Shown here piece by piece: positions 34,426 through 44,027 of a stretch of 64,000 nt of DNA. The notes beneath the pieces were generated by a model. It did no database searches and was not told where the DNA came from. It saw only the letters and a list, made by a program, of their open reading frames with translations. Origin of the DNA: Streptomyces diastatochromogenes (GTDB lineage Bacteria; Actinomycetota; Actinomycetes; Streptomycetales; Streptomycetaceae); the NCBI RefSeq assembly GCF_002242805.1, contig NZ_MCGQ01000007.1, forward strand, positions 744,001 to 808,000, given 5' to 3'. The position numbers and the translations under genes were made by a program. Positions within the stretch are counted from its first letter, which is position 1, and each line of letters starts with the position of its first letter.

Positions 34426-35256
34426 GTGCAGCGGAAGGCGTACGTAACCGGCACCGCCGCCCTCCTCGCGGCACTGCTGGCCGGCTGCACGAGCGGTTCC
34501 GGCGGCGACAGCCCCACCGACAACGCCAACCCCGGCGACACCGGTACGGCGACGGTGGCCGCCCAGCCCGGCAAGTACCGCACGCTCCCCGAGCCGTGCG
34601 GTGCGGTCGACCACGACACCCTCGACTCACTGCTGCCCGGCATCAAGCAGCTCACCGACCCCGAGCAGCGGGACAAGGCGTACCAGGGCGAGGCCACGCT
34701 CACCTACAACACCGACCGCAGGGTCGGCTGCCGCTGGAAGGTGGAGTCCGCCGACGCCACCGACCGCCTCTCGGTCGACTTCGAGCGCGTGGTGTCGTAC
34801 GACAACGCGGTCAGCGACGACGTCCAGGCGCAGAACCTGTTCCAGGAGAAGGAGACGGCCGCCGACCTGCCCGAGCCGAGCAGCGCCACCCCCAGCTCCT
34901 CCGCCGCCTCCTCCGCCACCTCGTCCACCACCGGCACGCCCACGCCCACGGCCACCGCGAGCGACGAGGCGTCCCCCTCCGGCACGGAGACCTCCCCCGA
35001 GGCCACTCCGACCGACCTCCAGCCCCGGGTGCTGTCCGATCTCGGTGACGAGGCGTATCTGAACGACCAGCTGGGCAGCTCCGGCTCGACCGCCGAACCG
35101 CGCACGGTGACTGTGGTGTTCCGCACGTCCAACGTCGTCGTCACCATCGAGTACGAGGAGCAGCCGACGGCCACCGGAACGGTCCCGGACAGCAAGGAAA
35201 TGCAGGACAGGGCCCGTGATCTGGCCTCTCAACTGGCCGACACGCTGGGCGGCTGA
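34426..35256 (+). CDS. DUF3558 lipoprotein, first of tandem pair
   Basis: A 276-residue lipoprotein. The signal peptide ends with lipobox LLAGC at about residues 19-23, followed by a Ser/Gly/Thr-rich linker. The DUF3558 domain starts at YRTLPEPCGAVDHDTLDSLL and includes a second Cys in RRVGCRWKVE, likely a disulfide, then a beta-rich end with FRTSNVVVTIEYEEQ. A Ser/Thr/Pro-rich insert (about residues 150-200) splits the domain. The GTG at 34426 has GAGAGGAG 8 bases upstream. It has a paralog 126 bp downstream. Function unknown; located on the outer face of the membrane. Confidence 0.85.
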   Translation: MQRKAYVTGTAALLAALLAGCTSGSGGDSPTDNANPGDTGTATVAAQPGKYRTLPEPCGAVDHDTLDSLLPGIKQLTDPEQRDKAYQGEATLTYNTDRRVGCRWKVESADATDRLSVDFERVVSYDNAVSDDVQAQNLFQEKETAADLPEPSSATPSSSAASSATSSTTGTPTPTATASDEASPSGTETSPEATPTDLQPRVLSDLGDEAYLNDQLGSSGSTAEPRTVTVVFRTSNVVVTIEYEEQPTATGTVPDSKEMQDRARDLASQLADTLGG

Positions 35257-35382
35257 CCCTCGCCGGGGCCCGGTGTGCCGCCACTCGCAAAGCGCGGGAA
35301 CGGAAACCGCACAGCTCCTTCACCGCGTACCGTGGCCCCGCAGGAACCCGCACGAACACCGAGCGTCACGAGTGAAGGAACC

Positions 35383-36264
35383 ATGCAGCGAGCAGCCCAG
35401 CGAGACGACCGAGCCCGAGACCAGCGAGCCAAGCGCCTGCGCCGCGCTCTTGTCTGTGCGGCAGCCGTTCCCGCGGTCCTGATCACCGCCGCCTGCTCCT
35501 CGGACAGCGGCGACTCCAAGGACAAGAGCGGCGCCGGCGCCCAGCAGAGCGCGAGCAGCGGCTCCACGCAGCAGCCCTCGGCGAGCGCGTCCCCGACCGT
35601 GCAGGCGGCCGCGTACAAGAAGCTTCCCGAGCCGTGCGCGGTGTTGTCGAAGAACACCCTGACCGATCTGGTGCCGAAGGGCGCCAAGTCGGGCAAGGAG
35701 GGCACCTCCGACGACACCACCACCCGTTCCTCCTGCTCCTGGAGCAGCCTGGACAACAACGGCACCAAGGGCTCCCAGTTCCGCTGGCTGAACGTCTCCC
35801 TGCTGCGCTTCGACTCGGACGCGAGCCGCGGTCCGGGCGAGAAGCAGGCGCACACGTACTACACCCAGCAGGTCAGCGACGCGCAGAGCGTGTCCGGCGC
35901 GAAGAACACCAAGTCGCAGCCGGTCGCGGGAGCGGGCGCCGAGGCGACGGCCGTGCGCTACGACCTGAAGAAGAAGGAGGGCGCCTTCAAGCAGCAGACC
36001 GTGGTCGCCCGGGTCGAGAACGTGGTCATCACGCTCGACTACAACGGCGCCGGTCTCGCGGGCGAGAAGACGCCGGACGCCGACGATCTCGCCAAGGCGG
36101 CGGAGAAGGCCGTCAAGGAGGCGGTCGCGGCGATCTCGGCCGCCAACGGTGAAGGTTCTGCGGGCAGTTCCTCCACGAAGCCCTCTTCTTCCCCCTCCAA
36201 GTCGGCGTCGAAGTCGCCCTCCTCCAGCGCATCTCCGTCCAAGTCGGCCACCGCGAAGAACTGA
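35383..36264 (+). CDS. DUF3558 lipoprotein, second of tandem pair
   Basis: A 293-residue paralog of the preceding gene. An Arg-rich N-terminus (AKRLRRALVC) precedes the signal helix and lipobox (ITAAC), a Ser/Gln/Thr linker and the DUF3558 domain from YKKLPEPCAVLSKNTLTDLV, with the second Cys in TRSSCSWSSLD. The Ser/Pro/Lys-rich tail (SSSTKPSSSPSKSASKSPSS) lies at the C-terminus, not inside the domain as in the first copy. The ATG at 35383 has GAAGGAA upstream. Position next to a DUF2637 gene suggests a shared operon. Confidence 0.86.
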   Translation: MQRAAQRDDRARDQRAKRLRRALVCAAAVPAVLITAACSSDSGDSKDKSGAGAQQSASSGSTQQPSASASPTVQAAAYKKLPEPCAVLSKNTLTDLVPKGAKSGKEGTSDDTTTRSSCSWSSLDNNGTKGSQFRWLNVSLLRFDSDASRGPGEKQAHTYYTQQVSDAQSVSGAKNTKSQPVAGAGAEATAVRYDLKKKEGAFKQQTVVARVENVVITLDYNGAGLAGEKTPDADDLAKAAEKAVKEAVAAISAANGEGSAGSSSTKPSSSPSKSASKSPSSSASPSKSATAKN

Positions 36265-36336
36265 CCGGCGTCACGTTCGTCGCAGGCGTATGCCACTCTG
36301 TTGCGCGCAAGAACACGCAAGGGGAGGGGAGTACGA

Positions 36337-37605
36337 GTGGCCGCGCCAATGCAGCTGACTCGGATGCACCGGATACTCATCGGCGTGGTCGTCGCCGGCG
36401 CGTTGATCATCGCCGGCATCGGCTTCGCCGGTTCCTACGCGGCCGTCCGTGCACTGGCCCTCAAAAAGGGCTTCGGGAACTTCTCCTACGTCTTCCCGGT
36501 CGGTATCGACGCGGGCATCTGTGTCCTCCTCGCCCTGGACCTGCTGCTGACCTGGATCCGCATCCCGTTCCCGCTCCTGCGCCAGACGGCCTGGCTCCTG
36601 ACGGCGGCGACCATCGCCTTCAACGGCGCCGCCGCCTGGCCGGACCCGCTGGGCGTGGGCATGCACGCGGTGATCCCGATCCTGTTCGTGGTCGCCGTCG
36701 AGGCGGCCCGGCACGCGATCGGCCGCATCGCCGACATCACGGCCGACAAGCACATGGAGGGCGTCCGCCTCACCCGCTGGCTCCTCTCCCCGGTCCCGAC
36801 CTTCCTCCTTTGGCGCCGCATGAAGCTGTGGGAGCTGCGCTCCTACGACCAGGTCATTAGGCTGGAGCAGGAACGTCTCGTCTACCAGGCGAGGCTCCAC
36901 GCCCGCTTCGGCCGAGCCTGGCGCCGCAAGGCCCCGGTGGAGTCCCTGATGCCCCTGCGCCTGGCGCGCTACGGCGTGCCCCTGGCGGAGACCGCACCTG
37001 CCGGTCTGGCGGCGGCGGGCATAGAGCCGGCGCTCATACCTCCGGCTGCGGATCTACCGCCGGTAGCCGCGGGCAGTCGTGCCGCCGGGGCGGCACAGGT
37101 GGGCGCAGCGGCACCTCGCAGCGAGCAGCGCCCCCAACTGCCCGGCCAGCGCACCGGGGAACCGGACAACATCCCGGACGAAGAGAGCCCCTGGTTCCAG
37201 GCTCCACGCGAAGTGGACTACCACGGCGGCTACGACCCCACCTTCGTCCCGCCCCCGGACCCCCAGTACATCCCCGAGGAGCAGTACGGGGACTGGTACG
37301 AGGAACAGCCCGTGGAGCAGTTCCAGCAGCCCTCCCCGGAGGACACCGGCAGCTTCCCCATCCCGGTGACCGCGAACCGCACCCGGGAGCTGGGCGAGGG
37401 CGGCGGCCCGCCGGAACCCGACGAGGAGGCCTTCTACCGGGTCTTCCTCCAGTCCATCGACGGCAGCTACCCCACCGCCGGCCAGTTCCGCGGTGACGTG
37501 GAGGCGACGTTCGGCACTTCCCTGCCGCAGCGCGAAGCCGAACGCATGGTCAACCGCTTCACCAACCGCCACACGGCGGAACTGCAGGACGACCACATCG
37601 CATAG
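36337..37605 (+). CDS. DUF2637 domain membrane protein (Spd-like)
   Basis: A 422-residue protein. The first 150 residues have four helices (ILIGVVVAGALIIAGIGFAG; FPVGIDAGICVLLALDLLL; and two more) forming a DUF2637 domain, known from plasmid-spread (Spd) proteins and chromosomal Streptomyces homologs. A basic cytoplasmic segment (FLLWRRMKLWELRSYDQVI) leads to a Pro/Glu/Tyr-rich disordered region (about 230-350) and a small conserved C-terminal domain (YRVFLQSIDGSYPTAGQFRG). The GTG at 36337 follows GGGGAGGGGAG. A strong terminator follows. Confidence 0.85.
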   Translation: MAAPMQLTRMHRILIGVVVAGALIIAGIGFAGSYAAVRALALKKGFGNFSYVFPVGIDAGICVLLALDLLLTWIRIPFPLLRQTAWLLTAATIAFNGAAAWPDPLGVGMHAVIPILFVVAVEAARHAIGRIADITADKHMEGVRLTRWLLSPVPTFLLWRRMKLWELRSYDQVIRLEQERLVYQARLHARFGRAWRRKAPVESLMPLRLARYGVPLAETAPAGLAAAGIEPALIPPAADLPPVAAGSRAAGAAQVGAAAPRSEQRPQLPGQRTGEPDNIPDEESPWFQAPREVDYHGGYDPTFVPPPDPQYIPEEQYGDWYEEQPVEQFQQPSPEDTGSFPIPVTANRTRELGEGGGPPEPDEEAFYRVFLQSIDGSYPTAGQFRGDVEATFGTSLPQREAERMVNRFTNRHTAELQDDHIA

Positions 37606-37630
37606 CGAGAGCGCACAGGAATGAGCGCAC

Positions 37631-37666
37631 AGGAAAGGGGGCCCTCCGAGGAGGGCCCCCTTTCCT
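37631..37666. terminator. Bidirectional intrinsic terminator
   Basis: AGGAAAGGGGGCCCTCC (37631-37647) and its perfect 17-nt complement (37650-37666) form a long hairpin followed by T-rich TTTCCTTT on the plus side. It sits between the convergent DUF2637 and lysS genes and can serve both. Confidence 0.9.
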
Positions 37667-37673
37667 TTACCGC

Positions 37674-39416
37674 TTACTCCCCGAGCAGGGCCCGCACCCG
37701 CTCCTGCCCCACCGCAAGCAGCAGCGTGGGCAGCCGAGGCCCGGTGTCCCGCCCGACCAGCAGGTGGTACAGCAGCGCGAAGAACGACCGCTGAGCCGTC
37801 TTGATCTCCGGCGGCAGCTCCTTGGGCGTGGCGTCGGCCGAGAACCCGGCCTGCACCTTGGGCACGCCGTACACGAGATGCGTCAGCCCGTCGAGCGACC
37901 AGTGCTCGGCAAGACCGTCGAGCAGCAGCCGTACCGACTGCTGGGACGCCTCGTCGAGGGACTTCAGCAGCTCCGCGTCCGGCTCGTCCCGGACGATGGT
38001 GCGCTGGTCGGCGGGGACGTGGGTGTTGATCCACGCCTCGGCCCGGTCGTACCGCGGCCGCGCCTCGTCCAGCGAGGACAGCGGCTGCTCCGGGTCCAGC
38101 TCGGAGAGGATCCGCAGCGCCTGGTCCTCGTGCCCGGCGGTGATGTCGGCGACGGAGGCGAGCGTGCGGTACGGCAGCGGACGCTCCGTCTTCACCAGCT
38201 CACCGGCGGCCGTACCCACGGCCCGCGTGTACGCGGCGACGTCGGCCGGCAGCGCGGACCCGTCGGCGACCTTGCCCGCCAGCTTGTCCCACTCGTCGTA
38301 GAGCCGCTGGATCTCCTGGTCGAAGGCGATCTTGAAGGACTGGTTGGGCCGACGGCGGGCGTACAGCCAGCGCAGGATCTGCGGCTCCATGATCTTCAGA
38401 GCGTCCGCAGGGGTGGGCACCCCACCGCGCGAGGACGACATCTTGGCCATCCCGCTGATGCCCACGAAGGCGTACATGGGCCCGATGGGCTGCTTGCCGC
38501 CGAAGATCCCGACGATCTGCCCGCCCACCTGGAAGGAGGATCCCGGAGACGAGTGGTCGACACCGCTCGGCTCGAAGATCACACCCTCGAAGGCCCACCG
38601 CATCGGCCAGTCGACCTTCCAGACCAGCTTGCCGCGGTTGAACTCGCTCAGCCGGACGGTCTCGGCGAAGCCGCACTCGTTGCAGGTGTACGCCAGCTCG
38701 GTGCTGTCGTCGTCGTACGAGGTGACCGTCGTCAGGTCCTTGCCGCAGTTGCCGCAGAACGGCTTGTACGGGAAGTACCCGGCGGAGCCGGAGCTGCCGT
38801 CGTCCTCGGACGCGGCGCCCGAACCCTCCTCGGCCTCCAGCTCGGCCTCGTCCACCGCCTTCTGCTGCTGCTTCTTGGCGGGAGACTTCTTCGTCCGGTA
38901 CTGGGCGAGGATCGCGTCGATGTCGCCGCGGTGCTTCATCGCGTGCAGGATCTGCTCGCGGTAGACACCGGAGGTGTACTGCGCGGTCTGGCTGATCCCG
39001 TCGAACTCGACACCCAGCTCGGCGAGCGACTCGATCATCGCGGCCTTGAAGTGCTCGGCCCAGTTCGGGTACGCCGAGCCCTGCGGGGCCGGGACGGAGG
39101 TCAGCGGCTTGCCGATGTGCTCGGCCCACGACGCGTCGACGCCCGCGACGCCCGCCGGCACCTTCCGGTACCGGTCGTAGTCGTCCCAGGAGATCAGGTG
39201 GCGGACCTGGTGCCCGCGGCGGCGGACCTCGTCGGCGACCAGGTGCGGGGTCATGACCTCGCGCAGGTTGCCCAGGTGGATCGGTCCGGACGGGGAGAGA
39301 CCGGACGCGACGACCACAGGTTTGCCCGGGGCCCGACGCTCCGACTCCTCGATGACCTCATCCGCGAAACGGGAGACCCAGTCGGTGGTCTCGGTGCTCT
39401 GAGCCACGATCGGCAC
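37674..39416 (-). CDS. lysS: Lysyl-tRNA synthetase, class I (archaeal type)
   Basis: A 580-residue class I LysRS, charging tRNA-Lys. HIGH-type motif: SGLSPSGPIHLGN near residue 45. KMSKS-type motif: GISGMAKMSSSRGG near residue 325. A four-Cys zinc-finger-like pair lies at FCGNCGKDL and YTCNECG. An acidic Glu/Ala/Ser insert (about residues 200-225) is present. GTG 39416 gives the N-terminus MPIVAQSTETT; GTG 39407 (VAQSTETT) has a better-spaced AAGGA and is a real alternative. It is divergent from argS. Streptomyces often carry both class I and class II LysRS, so this may not be the only one. Confidence 0.95.
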   Translation of the reverse strand: MPIVAQSTETTDWVSRFADEVIEESERRAPGKPVVVASGLSPSGPIHLGNLREVMTPHLVADEVRRRGHQVRHLISWDDYDRYRKVPAGVAGVDASWAEHIGKPLTSVPAPQGSAYPNWAEHFKAAMIESLAELGVEFDGISQTAQYTSGVYREQILHAMKHRGDIDAILAQYRTKKSPAKKQQQKAVDEAELEAEEGSGAASEDDGSSGSAGYFPYKPFCGNCGKDLTTVTSYDDDSTELAYTCNECGFAETVRLSEFNRGKLVWKVDWPMRWAFEGVIFEPSGVDHSSPGSSFQVGGQIVGIFGGKQPIGPMYAFVGISGMAKMSSSRGGVPTPADALKIMEPQILRWLYARRRPNQSFKIAFDQEIQRLYDEWDKLAGKVADGSALPADVAAYTRAVGTAAGELVKTERPLPYRTLASVADITAGHEDQALRILSELDPEQPLSSLDEARPRYDRAEAWINTHVPADQRTIVRDEPDAELLKSLDEASQQSVRLLLDGLAEHWSLDGLTHLVYGVPKVQAGFSADATPKELPPEIKTAQRSFFALLYHLLVGRDTGPRLPTLLLAVGQERVRALLGE

Positions 39417-39544
39417 GTCCTTCTTTCTGAACGGGGTGACACCCCATTCTCACAGACGGGGTTGCGTCGACGAAAACCGCTTTACCTCCCATGGGATACT
39501 GGCTGGGACTATCCATCCCCACGAGGAGAACGGCACCCATTCCT

Positions 39545-41308
39545 ATGGCCTCGGTCACGTCCCTCAGCGATTCCGTCCAGCAGCACCTCGCGTCCGCCCT
39601 CTCGGCTTCCCTGCCGGAGGCCGCCGGCGCGGACCCGCTGCTGCGACGTAGCGACCGGGCCGACTTCCAGGCCAACGGAATCCTGGCGCTCGCCAAGAAG
39701 GCGAAGGCGAACCCGCGGGAGCTGGCCACGCAGGTCGTCTCCCAGGTCGCCGCCGGTGACGTGATCAAGGAGATCGAGGTCTCCGGCCCCGGCTTCCTGA
39801 ACATCACGATCGCGGACCGGGCGATCACCGCGAACCTGGCCGCGAGGTACGCGGACGAGACGGGCCGCCTCGGCGTGCCGCTCGCCGCGGAGCCCGGCAC
39901 GACGGTGATCGACTACGCGCAGCCGAACGTGGCGAAGGAGATGCACGTAGGCCACCTGCGGTCGGCGGTGATCGGCGACTCGGTGGTGCAGCTCCTGGAG
40001 TTCACCGGCGAGAACGTGGTCCGGCGCCACCACATCGGCGACTGGGGCACCCAGTTCGGCATGCTCATCCAGTACCTGGACGAGCACCCGCACGAGCTGG
40101 ACCACAAGGGCGGCCAGGTCACCGGTGAGGAGGCGATGTCGAACCTCGACCGCCTCTACAAGGCCGCGCGGAAGAAGTTCGACTCCGACGAGGAGTTCAA
40201 GACGCGCGCCCGGCGCCGGGTGGTCGACCTCCAGGCGGGCGACCCGAAGACCCTCGCCATGTGGCAGAAGTTCGTCGACGAGTCGAAGATCTACTTCTTC
40301 TCCGTCTTCGAGAAGCTGGACATGGAGATCCAGGACCCCGACATCGTCGGCGAGTCCGGCTACAACGACATGCTGGCCGAGACCTGCCGCCTGCTGGAGG
40401 AGTCCGGCGTCGCGGTCCGCTCCGAGGGCGCCCTTTGCGTCTTCTTCGAGGACGTCAAGGGCCCGGACGGCAACCAGGTCCCGCTGATCGTGCAGAAGTC
40501 GGACGGCGGCTACGGCTACGCGGCCACCGACCTCTCCGCGATCCGCGACCGCGTCTTCAACCTGAAGGCGAACACCCTGGTGTACGTGGTGGACGCCCGC
40601 CAGGCCCTGCACTTCAAGATGGTCTTCGAGACCGCCCGCCGGGCCGGCTGGCTGAACGGCGACGTCACGGCGTTCCAGCTGGCCTTCGGCACGGTCCTCG
40701 GCAAGGACGGCAAGCCGTTCAAGACGCGTGAGGGTGAGACGGTCCGGCTGGTCGACCTCCTCGACGAGGCGATCGACCGCGCGTCGGCCGTCGTCCGGGA
40801 GAAGGCCCAGGACCTGTCCGAGCAGGAGATCGCCGAGCGGGGCGCCCAGGTGGGCATCGGCGCGGTGAAGTACGCGGACCTGTCCACGTCGGCCAACCGG
40901 GACTACAAGTTCGACCTGGACCAGATGGTCTCGCTGAACGGCGACACGTCCGTCTACCTCCAGTACGCGTACGCCCGTATCCAGTCCATCCTCCGCAAGG
41001 CCGGCGAGGTCCGCCCGGCCGCGCACCCCGAGCTGGAACTGGCGGACGCGGAGCGGGCGCTGGGCCTGCACGCCGACGCGTTCGCGGAGCTGGTGGCCGA
41101 GGCGGCGGCGGACTACGCCCCGCACAAGCTGGCGGCGTACCTGTACCAGCTGGCGTCCCTGTACACGACGTTCTACGACAAGTGCCCGGTCCTGAAGGCC
41201 GAGACCCCGGCCCAGGTGGAGAACCGCCTCTTCCTGTGCGACGTCACGGCCCGCACCCTGCACCGGGGCATGTCCCTGCTGGGCATCAGGACGCCCGAGA
41301 AGCTCTGA
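39545..41308 (+). CDS. argS: Arginyl-tRNA synthetase
   Basis: A 587-residue class I synthetase that charges tRNA-Arg. The N-terminal Add-1 domain (1-120), the HIGH-type motif in [17 protein letters not shown] near residue 130, the GDWGTQFG motif, and [20 protein letters not shown] in place of a KMSKS motif (normal in many ArgRS) are seen. The C-terminal DALR anticodon-binding domain ends with [21 protein letters not shown] 39545 gives the standard beginning; its ribosome site is weak because GAGGAG lies about 15 bases upstream. A perfect 13-bp hairpin follows the stop. Confidence 0.96.
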   Translation: MASVTSLSDSVQQHLASALSASLPEAAGADPLLRRSDRADFQANGILALAKKAKANPRELATQVVSQVAAGDVIKEIEVSGPGFLNITIADRAITANLAARYADETGRLGVPLAAEPGTTVIDYAQPNVAKEMHVGHLRSAVIGDSVVQLLEFTGENVVRRHHIGDWGTQFGMLIQYLDEHPHELDHKGGQVTGEEAMSNLDRLYKAARKKFDSDEEFKTRARRRVVDLQAGDPKTLAMWQKFVDESKIYFFSVFEKLDMEIQDPDIVGESGYNDMLAETCRLLEESGVAVRSEGALCVFFEDVKGPDGNQVPLIVQKSDGGYGYAATDLSAIRDRVFNLKANTLVYVVDARQALHFKMVFETARRAGWLNGDVTAFQLAFGTVLGKDGKPFKTREGETVRLVDLLDEAIDRASAVVREKAQDLSEQEIAERGAQVGIGAVKYADLSTSANRDYKFDLDQMVSLNGDTSVYLQYAYARIQSILRKAGEVRPAAHPELELADAERALGLHADAFAELVAEAAADYAPHKLAAYLYQLASLYTTFYDKCPVLKAETPAQVENRLFLCDVTARTLHRGMSLLGIRTPEKL

Positions 41309-41322
41309 CGCACACCCCTTAA

Positions 41323-41352
41323 GGTCTGTGGAGACACCCGTCTCCACAGACC
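41323..41352 (+). terminator. Stem-loop after argS
   Basis: GGTCTGTGGAGAC (41323-41335) and GTCTCCACAGACC (41340-41352) pair perfectly around ACCC. There is no T tract; GAAAGG, the ribosome site of the next gene, follows directly. It may terminate argS transcription or act at the start of the next mRNA. Confidence 0.7.
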
Positions 41353-41365
41353 GAAAGGCAGCCCG

Positions 41366-42241
41366 ATGCCCGAGCGCGTCCCCGATCCGTCCGTGGCCCA
41401 CTTCGGCGAGAACGGCATGCGCCGCTTCTCCGTGCCCGGCTCCTACGGGGTACAGCTGCCCGACGTGGCCCGCGAGGTACTGGCGACCACCGGGGTCCCG
41501 CTGCACGTGACGCCGTACTTCACCGCGGCGGGCGACACCGACGGACTGACCCTGGGCATGACCGCCGGACACGCCGGGCTGCCCGCTCCGGTCGGCCGGG
41601 ACAACTGGCTGCGCATCGGTACGGACCCGCTGGCCCACCTGTGCGTACGTCCGGACGGCACGGTGCAGGCGGTCTTCCTGACGCAGGAGGACGACGACAT
41701 GTTCGTCAGCTCCGACGTCACCGCCTTCAACGCCTCCCTGACGGCCCTGGACCGACGGCTGCCGGTGATCGCCGCCTCCACGAGCCTCCCGGTGGCCGCC
41801 GCCGCGTTCCGCGAACTCAACGCCGAGCTGCGGCAGATCGACGCCGCCGCCTTCGAGGACCGCGAGAGCTGGTGGCCGAAGGTGCTGGACGACGTACGGC
41901 ACACCCTCAACTTCCCGTTCTCGTCCGCGTTCGAGTACGTCGACGCGACGGGCGCCAAGCAGATCGTCACCGACGCGACGGGCCCGGGACGCGCGCACCC
42001 GGAGGAACTGGTCTGGCAGCGCCTGCGGGCCGAGGGAGTCGCACCGGAGAGCGTCCGGCGCGTCTACTGCGAACTGGAGCCGTGCATGATGCCGGGCCAC
42101 TACTGCGCGGTCTGGCTGCAAGCCACCTTCCCGCACGCGGAGTTCACGCACAGCTTCGACTACGGCGCCACTGCGGAGTCGCGCGAAGACGGACTCAAGG
42201 AGTTGATCACGTACGCGGCGGAGCAGGCGGGTGGCCGGTGA
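41366..42241 (+). CDS. SUKH-4-like protein fused to a deaminase-like domain
   Basis: A 291-residue, apparently cytoplasmic protein. Residues 25-135 resemble SUKH-4 immunity proteins: GVPLHVTPYF, WLRIGTDPLAHLCVRPDGTV, MFVSSDVTAFNASLTAL. Residues 145-285 look like a nucleic acid/nucleotide deaminase fold: candidate zinc/catalytic residues are His211-Pro-Glu-Glu (AHPEELVWQRL) and CELEPCMMPGHYC with Cys240 and Cys247. Fusion of an immunity-type fold to an enzyme-type fold is odd; the deaminase part could be active, or could be a binding module. The stop overlaps the next gene's GTG (GTGA). It is the first gene of a toxin-like locus. Confidence 0.72.
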   Translation: MPERVPDPSVAHFGENGMRRFSVPGSYGVQLPDVAREVLATTGVPLHVTPYFTAAGDTDGLTLGMTAGHAGLPAPVGRDNWLRIGTDPLAHLCVRPDGTVQAVFLTQEDDDMFVSSDVTAFNASLTALDRRLPVIAASTSLPVAAAAFRELNAELRQIDAAAFEDRESWWPKVLDDVRHTLNFPFSSAFEYVDATGAKQIVTDATGPGRAHPEELVWQRLRAEGVAPESVRRVYCELEPCMMPGHYCAVWLQATFPHAEFTHSFDYGATAESREDGLKELITYAAEQAGGR

Positions 42242-43899
42242 CCGAGCTGCAGTGGTCCCGCCCCGCAGCGGGACGTGAACCGGCCGCCGCAGCGCTGCTG
42301 GCGTGGCTGGCGGACGCGGACGCACCGCGCCTGTGTGTCGTCACCGGCAGCGCGGGAAGCGGCAAGTCGGCCCTGCTGGCGTGGCTGATCGCCCACGGGA
42401 CGCGGGAGGGGGTGCAGCGGGAGCGCCGGGTGCACGGTTTCGTGCCGCTCGCCGGCCAGACCGCGCTGACCACCGCCTGGACCCTGGCCGAGCAGCTGTC
42501 GGTGGCCGCCCGCACCCCGGGCGAGCTGGCGGCGGCGCTGGCGGCCGACAAGCGCCGTACGGTGATCGTGCTGCCGGAGCTGCACGCGGCGGAGGACCCG
42601 GGACATGTCACCGAACTCGCGCTGTTGCTGCTGGAGTTGCCCCACGTCCGCCTGATCGTCGAGGCACGCGGCGACACCAGCGAGGCCCAGACCCTCTCGG
42701 CCGCCCACTCGGCCGTCATGGACCTCGACCAGGCGCAGTGGACGGACCCCGAGCGGTACGCCACCTGGGCGGCCACCCGGCCGACCCACCGCCACACGGC
42801 ACCCGAAGGTCCCACGGACGACATCGACCTGGACGATCCCGCCGCGGTCTGCGCCGCGGACCCGTGGCAGGTGTCCATCCGCTACGAACGCTCCGGGGAC
42901 GGTCACGGCGGCCTGCGCGCGGCGTGGCTGCGAGCGGGGGCGTCCCTGACCCGTGAACAGACGCCGGCGGACCGGGCCGTCGTGCTCCAGGCGGCCCTGG
43001 GCGACGACGCCGACCCGAGACTTCCGGAGAGGCTTGCCGGCCTGGCCGCAGGGTCCGCGTGGCAGGTCGTCTGGCGCAGGGTGCGCGGCGATGTCCGCCC
43101 GCCGTGGCCGGGACCGGCACGAGCGCTGTCGTCGGGGCGCGGGGCGCTGGTCGTGGCCGATCACCAGGGCACGGTCCGCCTGCTGGCCGAGACCGACGCC
43201 TCCCCGCTCGGCCGACTGCCGGAGCCGGTGCATCAGGCGCGCGCTGTGGCCGCCACGCCGGACGGCGACGTACTCGTCCTGGACGCGCAGGGCATCCTGC
43301 ACACCCGACGGAGCCCCTCCGCGCCGAGAGCCACGGGCCTCTCGGCGCTGCTGGACGACGGCCCGACGCTCCTGGACCGCCTGCTGGAGGCTGCGGGGGC
43401 CCGACTGGCGGGATCGGCCAAGGCATTGGCATTCTCCGATGGACTGCTCACCATCGGCGACGCCACAGGCCGGGTGCACGCCTTCGCGGAAGCCGACGCC
43501 GAGCCGGGATCCTTCGCGGTCCGGCTGCACGAGGCCGAGGTCACAGCCCTGGCGGCACTGCGCCTCACGGTGTCCGAGGACGGCCCCGGCATCCCCCTGA
43601 TCTACAGCGGCGGTGACGACGGAACCGTACGGGCGTGGAGCCCCGCGGCCGAGCCGCTCGGATCTCCCGTCCGGTCACGACCGTGCCCGGTGACGGCGCT
43701 GGCGGCCGCGACCACGGACACCGGGCCGGTGCTGGCCATCGGTTGGGCGGACGGCCTGGTCGAACACCACACCTTGGACGAGGACGGCATGGTCCGCACG
43801 TACTGGCCTGGAGCCCCGGTGCACTCGCTGGCGCTGACCGGCGCCGGAACGCTCCTGGTCGGCACGGACGAGACGCTGGTGTGCCTGCGCCCTGCCTGA
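42238..43899 (+). CDS. P-loop NTPase with C-terminal beta-propeller-like repeats
   Basis: A 553-residue protein. Walker A is GSAGSGKS at residues 37-44; a Walker B-like strand is TVIVLPELHAAEDP near 105; the NACHT/AAA-type core covers about 1-260. From about residue 290 onward are WD40/beta-propeller-like repeats: ALSSGRGALVVADHQGTVRL, AVAATPDGDVLVLDAQGIL, LIYSGGDDGTVRAWSPAAEP, VLAIGWADGLVEHHTLD. Such proteins act as switches or scaffolds in signalling and conflict systems. It is coupled to the SUKH/deaminase gene by GTGA. The toxin-like gene follows 128 bp downstream. No transmembrane helix is seen. Confidence 0.75.
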   Translation: MTELQWSRPAAGREPAAAALLAWLADADAPRLCVVTGSAGSGKSALLAWLIAHGTREGVQRERRVHGFVPLAGQTALTTAWTLAEQLSVAARTPGELAAALAADKRRTVIVLPELHAAEDPGHVTELALLLLELPHVRLIVEARGDTSEAQTLSAAHSAVMDLDQAQWTDPERYATWAATRPTHRHTAPEGPTDDIDLDDPAAVCAADPWQVSIRYERSGDGHGGLRAAWLRAGASLTREQTPADRAVVLQAALGDDADPRLPERLAGLAAGSAWQVVWRRVRGDVRPPWPGPARALSSGRGALVVADHQGTVRLLAETDASPLGRLPEPVHQARAVAATPDGDVLVLDAQGILHTRRSPSAPRATGLSALLDDGPTLLDRLLEAAGARLAGSAKALAFSDGLLTIGDATGRVHAFAEADAEPGSFAVRLHEAEVTALAALRLTVSEDGPGIPLIYSGGDDGTVRAWSPAAEPLGSPVRSRPCPVTALAAATTDTGPVLAIGWADGLVEHHTLDEDGMVRTYWPGAPVHSLALTGAGTLLVGTDETLVCLRPA

Positions 43900-44027
43900 A
43901 GCCATCAGCTCCCGTTGTCACAGTCACGCCATAGACCCCATAGACACCCTTGCCCTCCAACACCCGCCCCCCGTTAGGGTTTTCCTGCTCATACGATGAT
44001 CAGGAGGGTGAGGGGGCATCACGGGGG

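Noticed and set aside
40720..40760. Loss of KMSKS in argS as a sign of a broken synthetase
   Set aside because: Many functional ArgRS lack a canonical KMSKS; the rest of the enzyme is complete.
39509..42325. 938-codon minus-strand open frame opposite argS
   Set aside because: It is antisense to the complete arginyl-tRNA synthetase gene; its composition is typical of a GC shadow.
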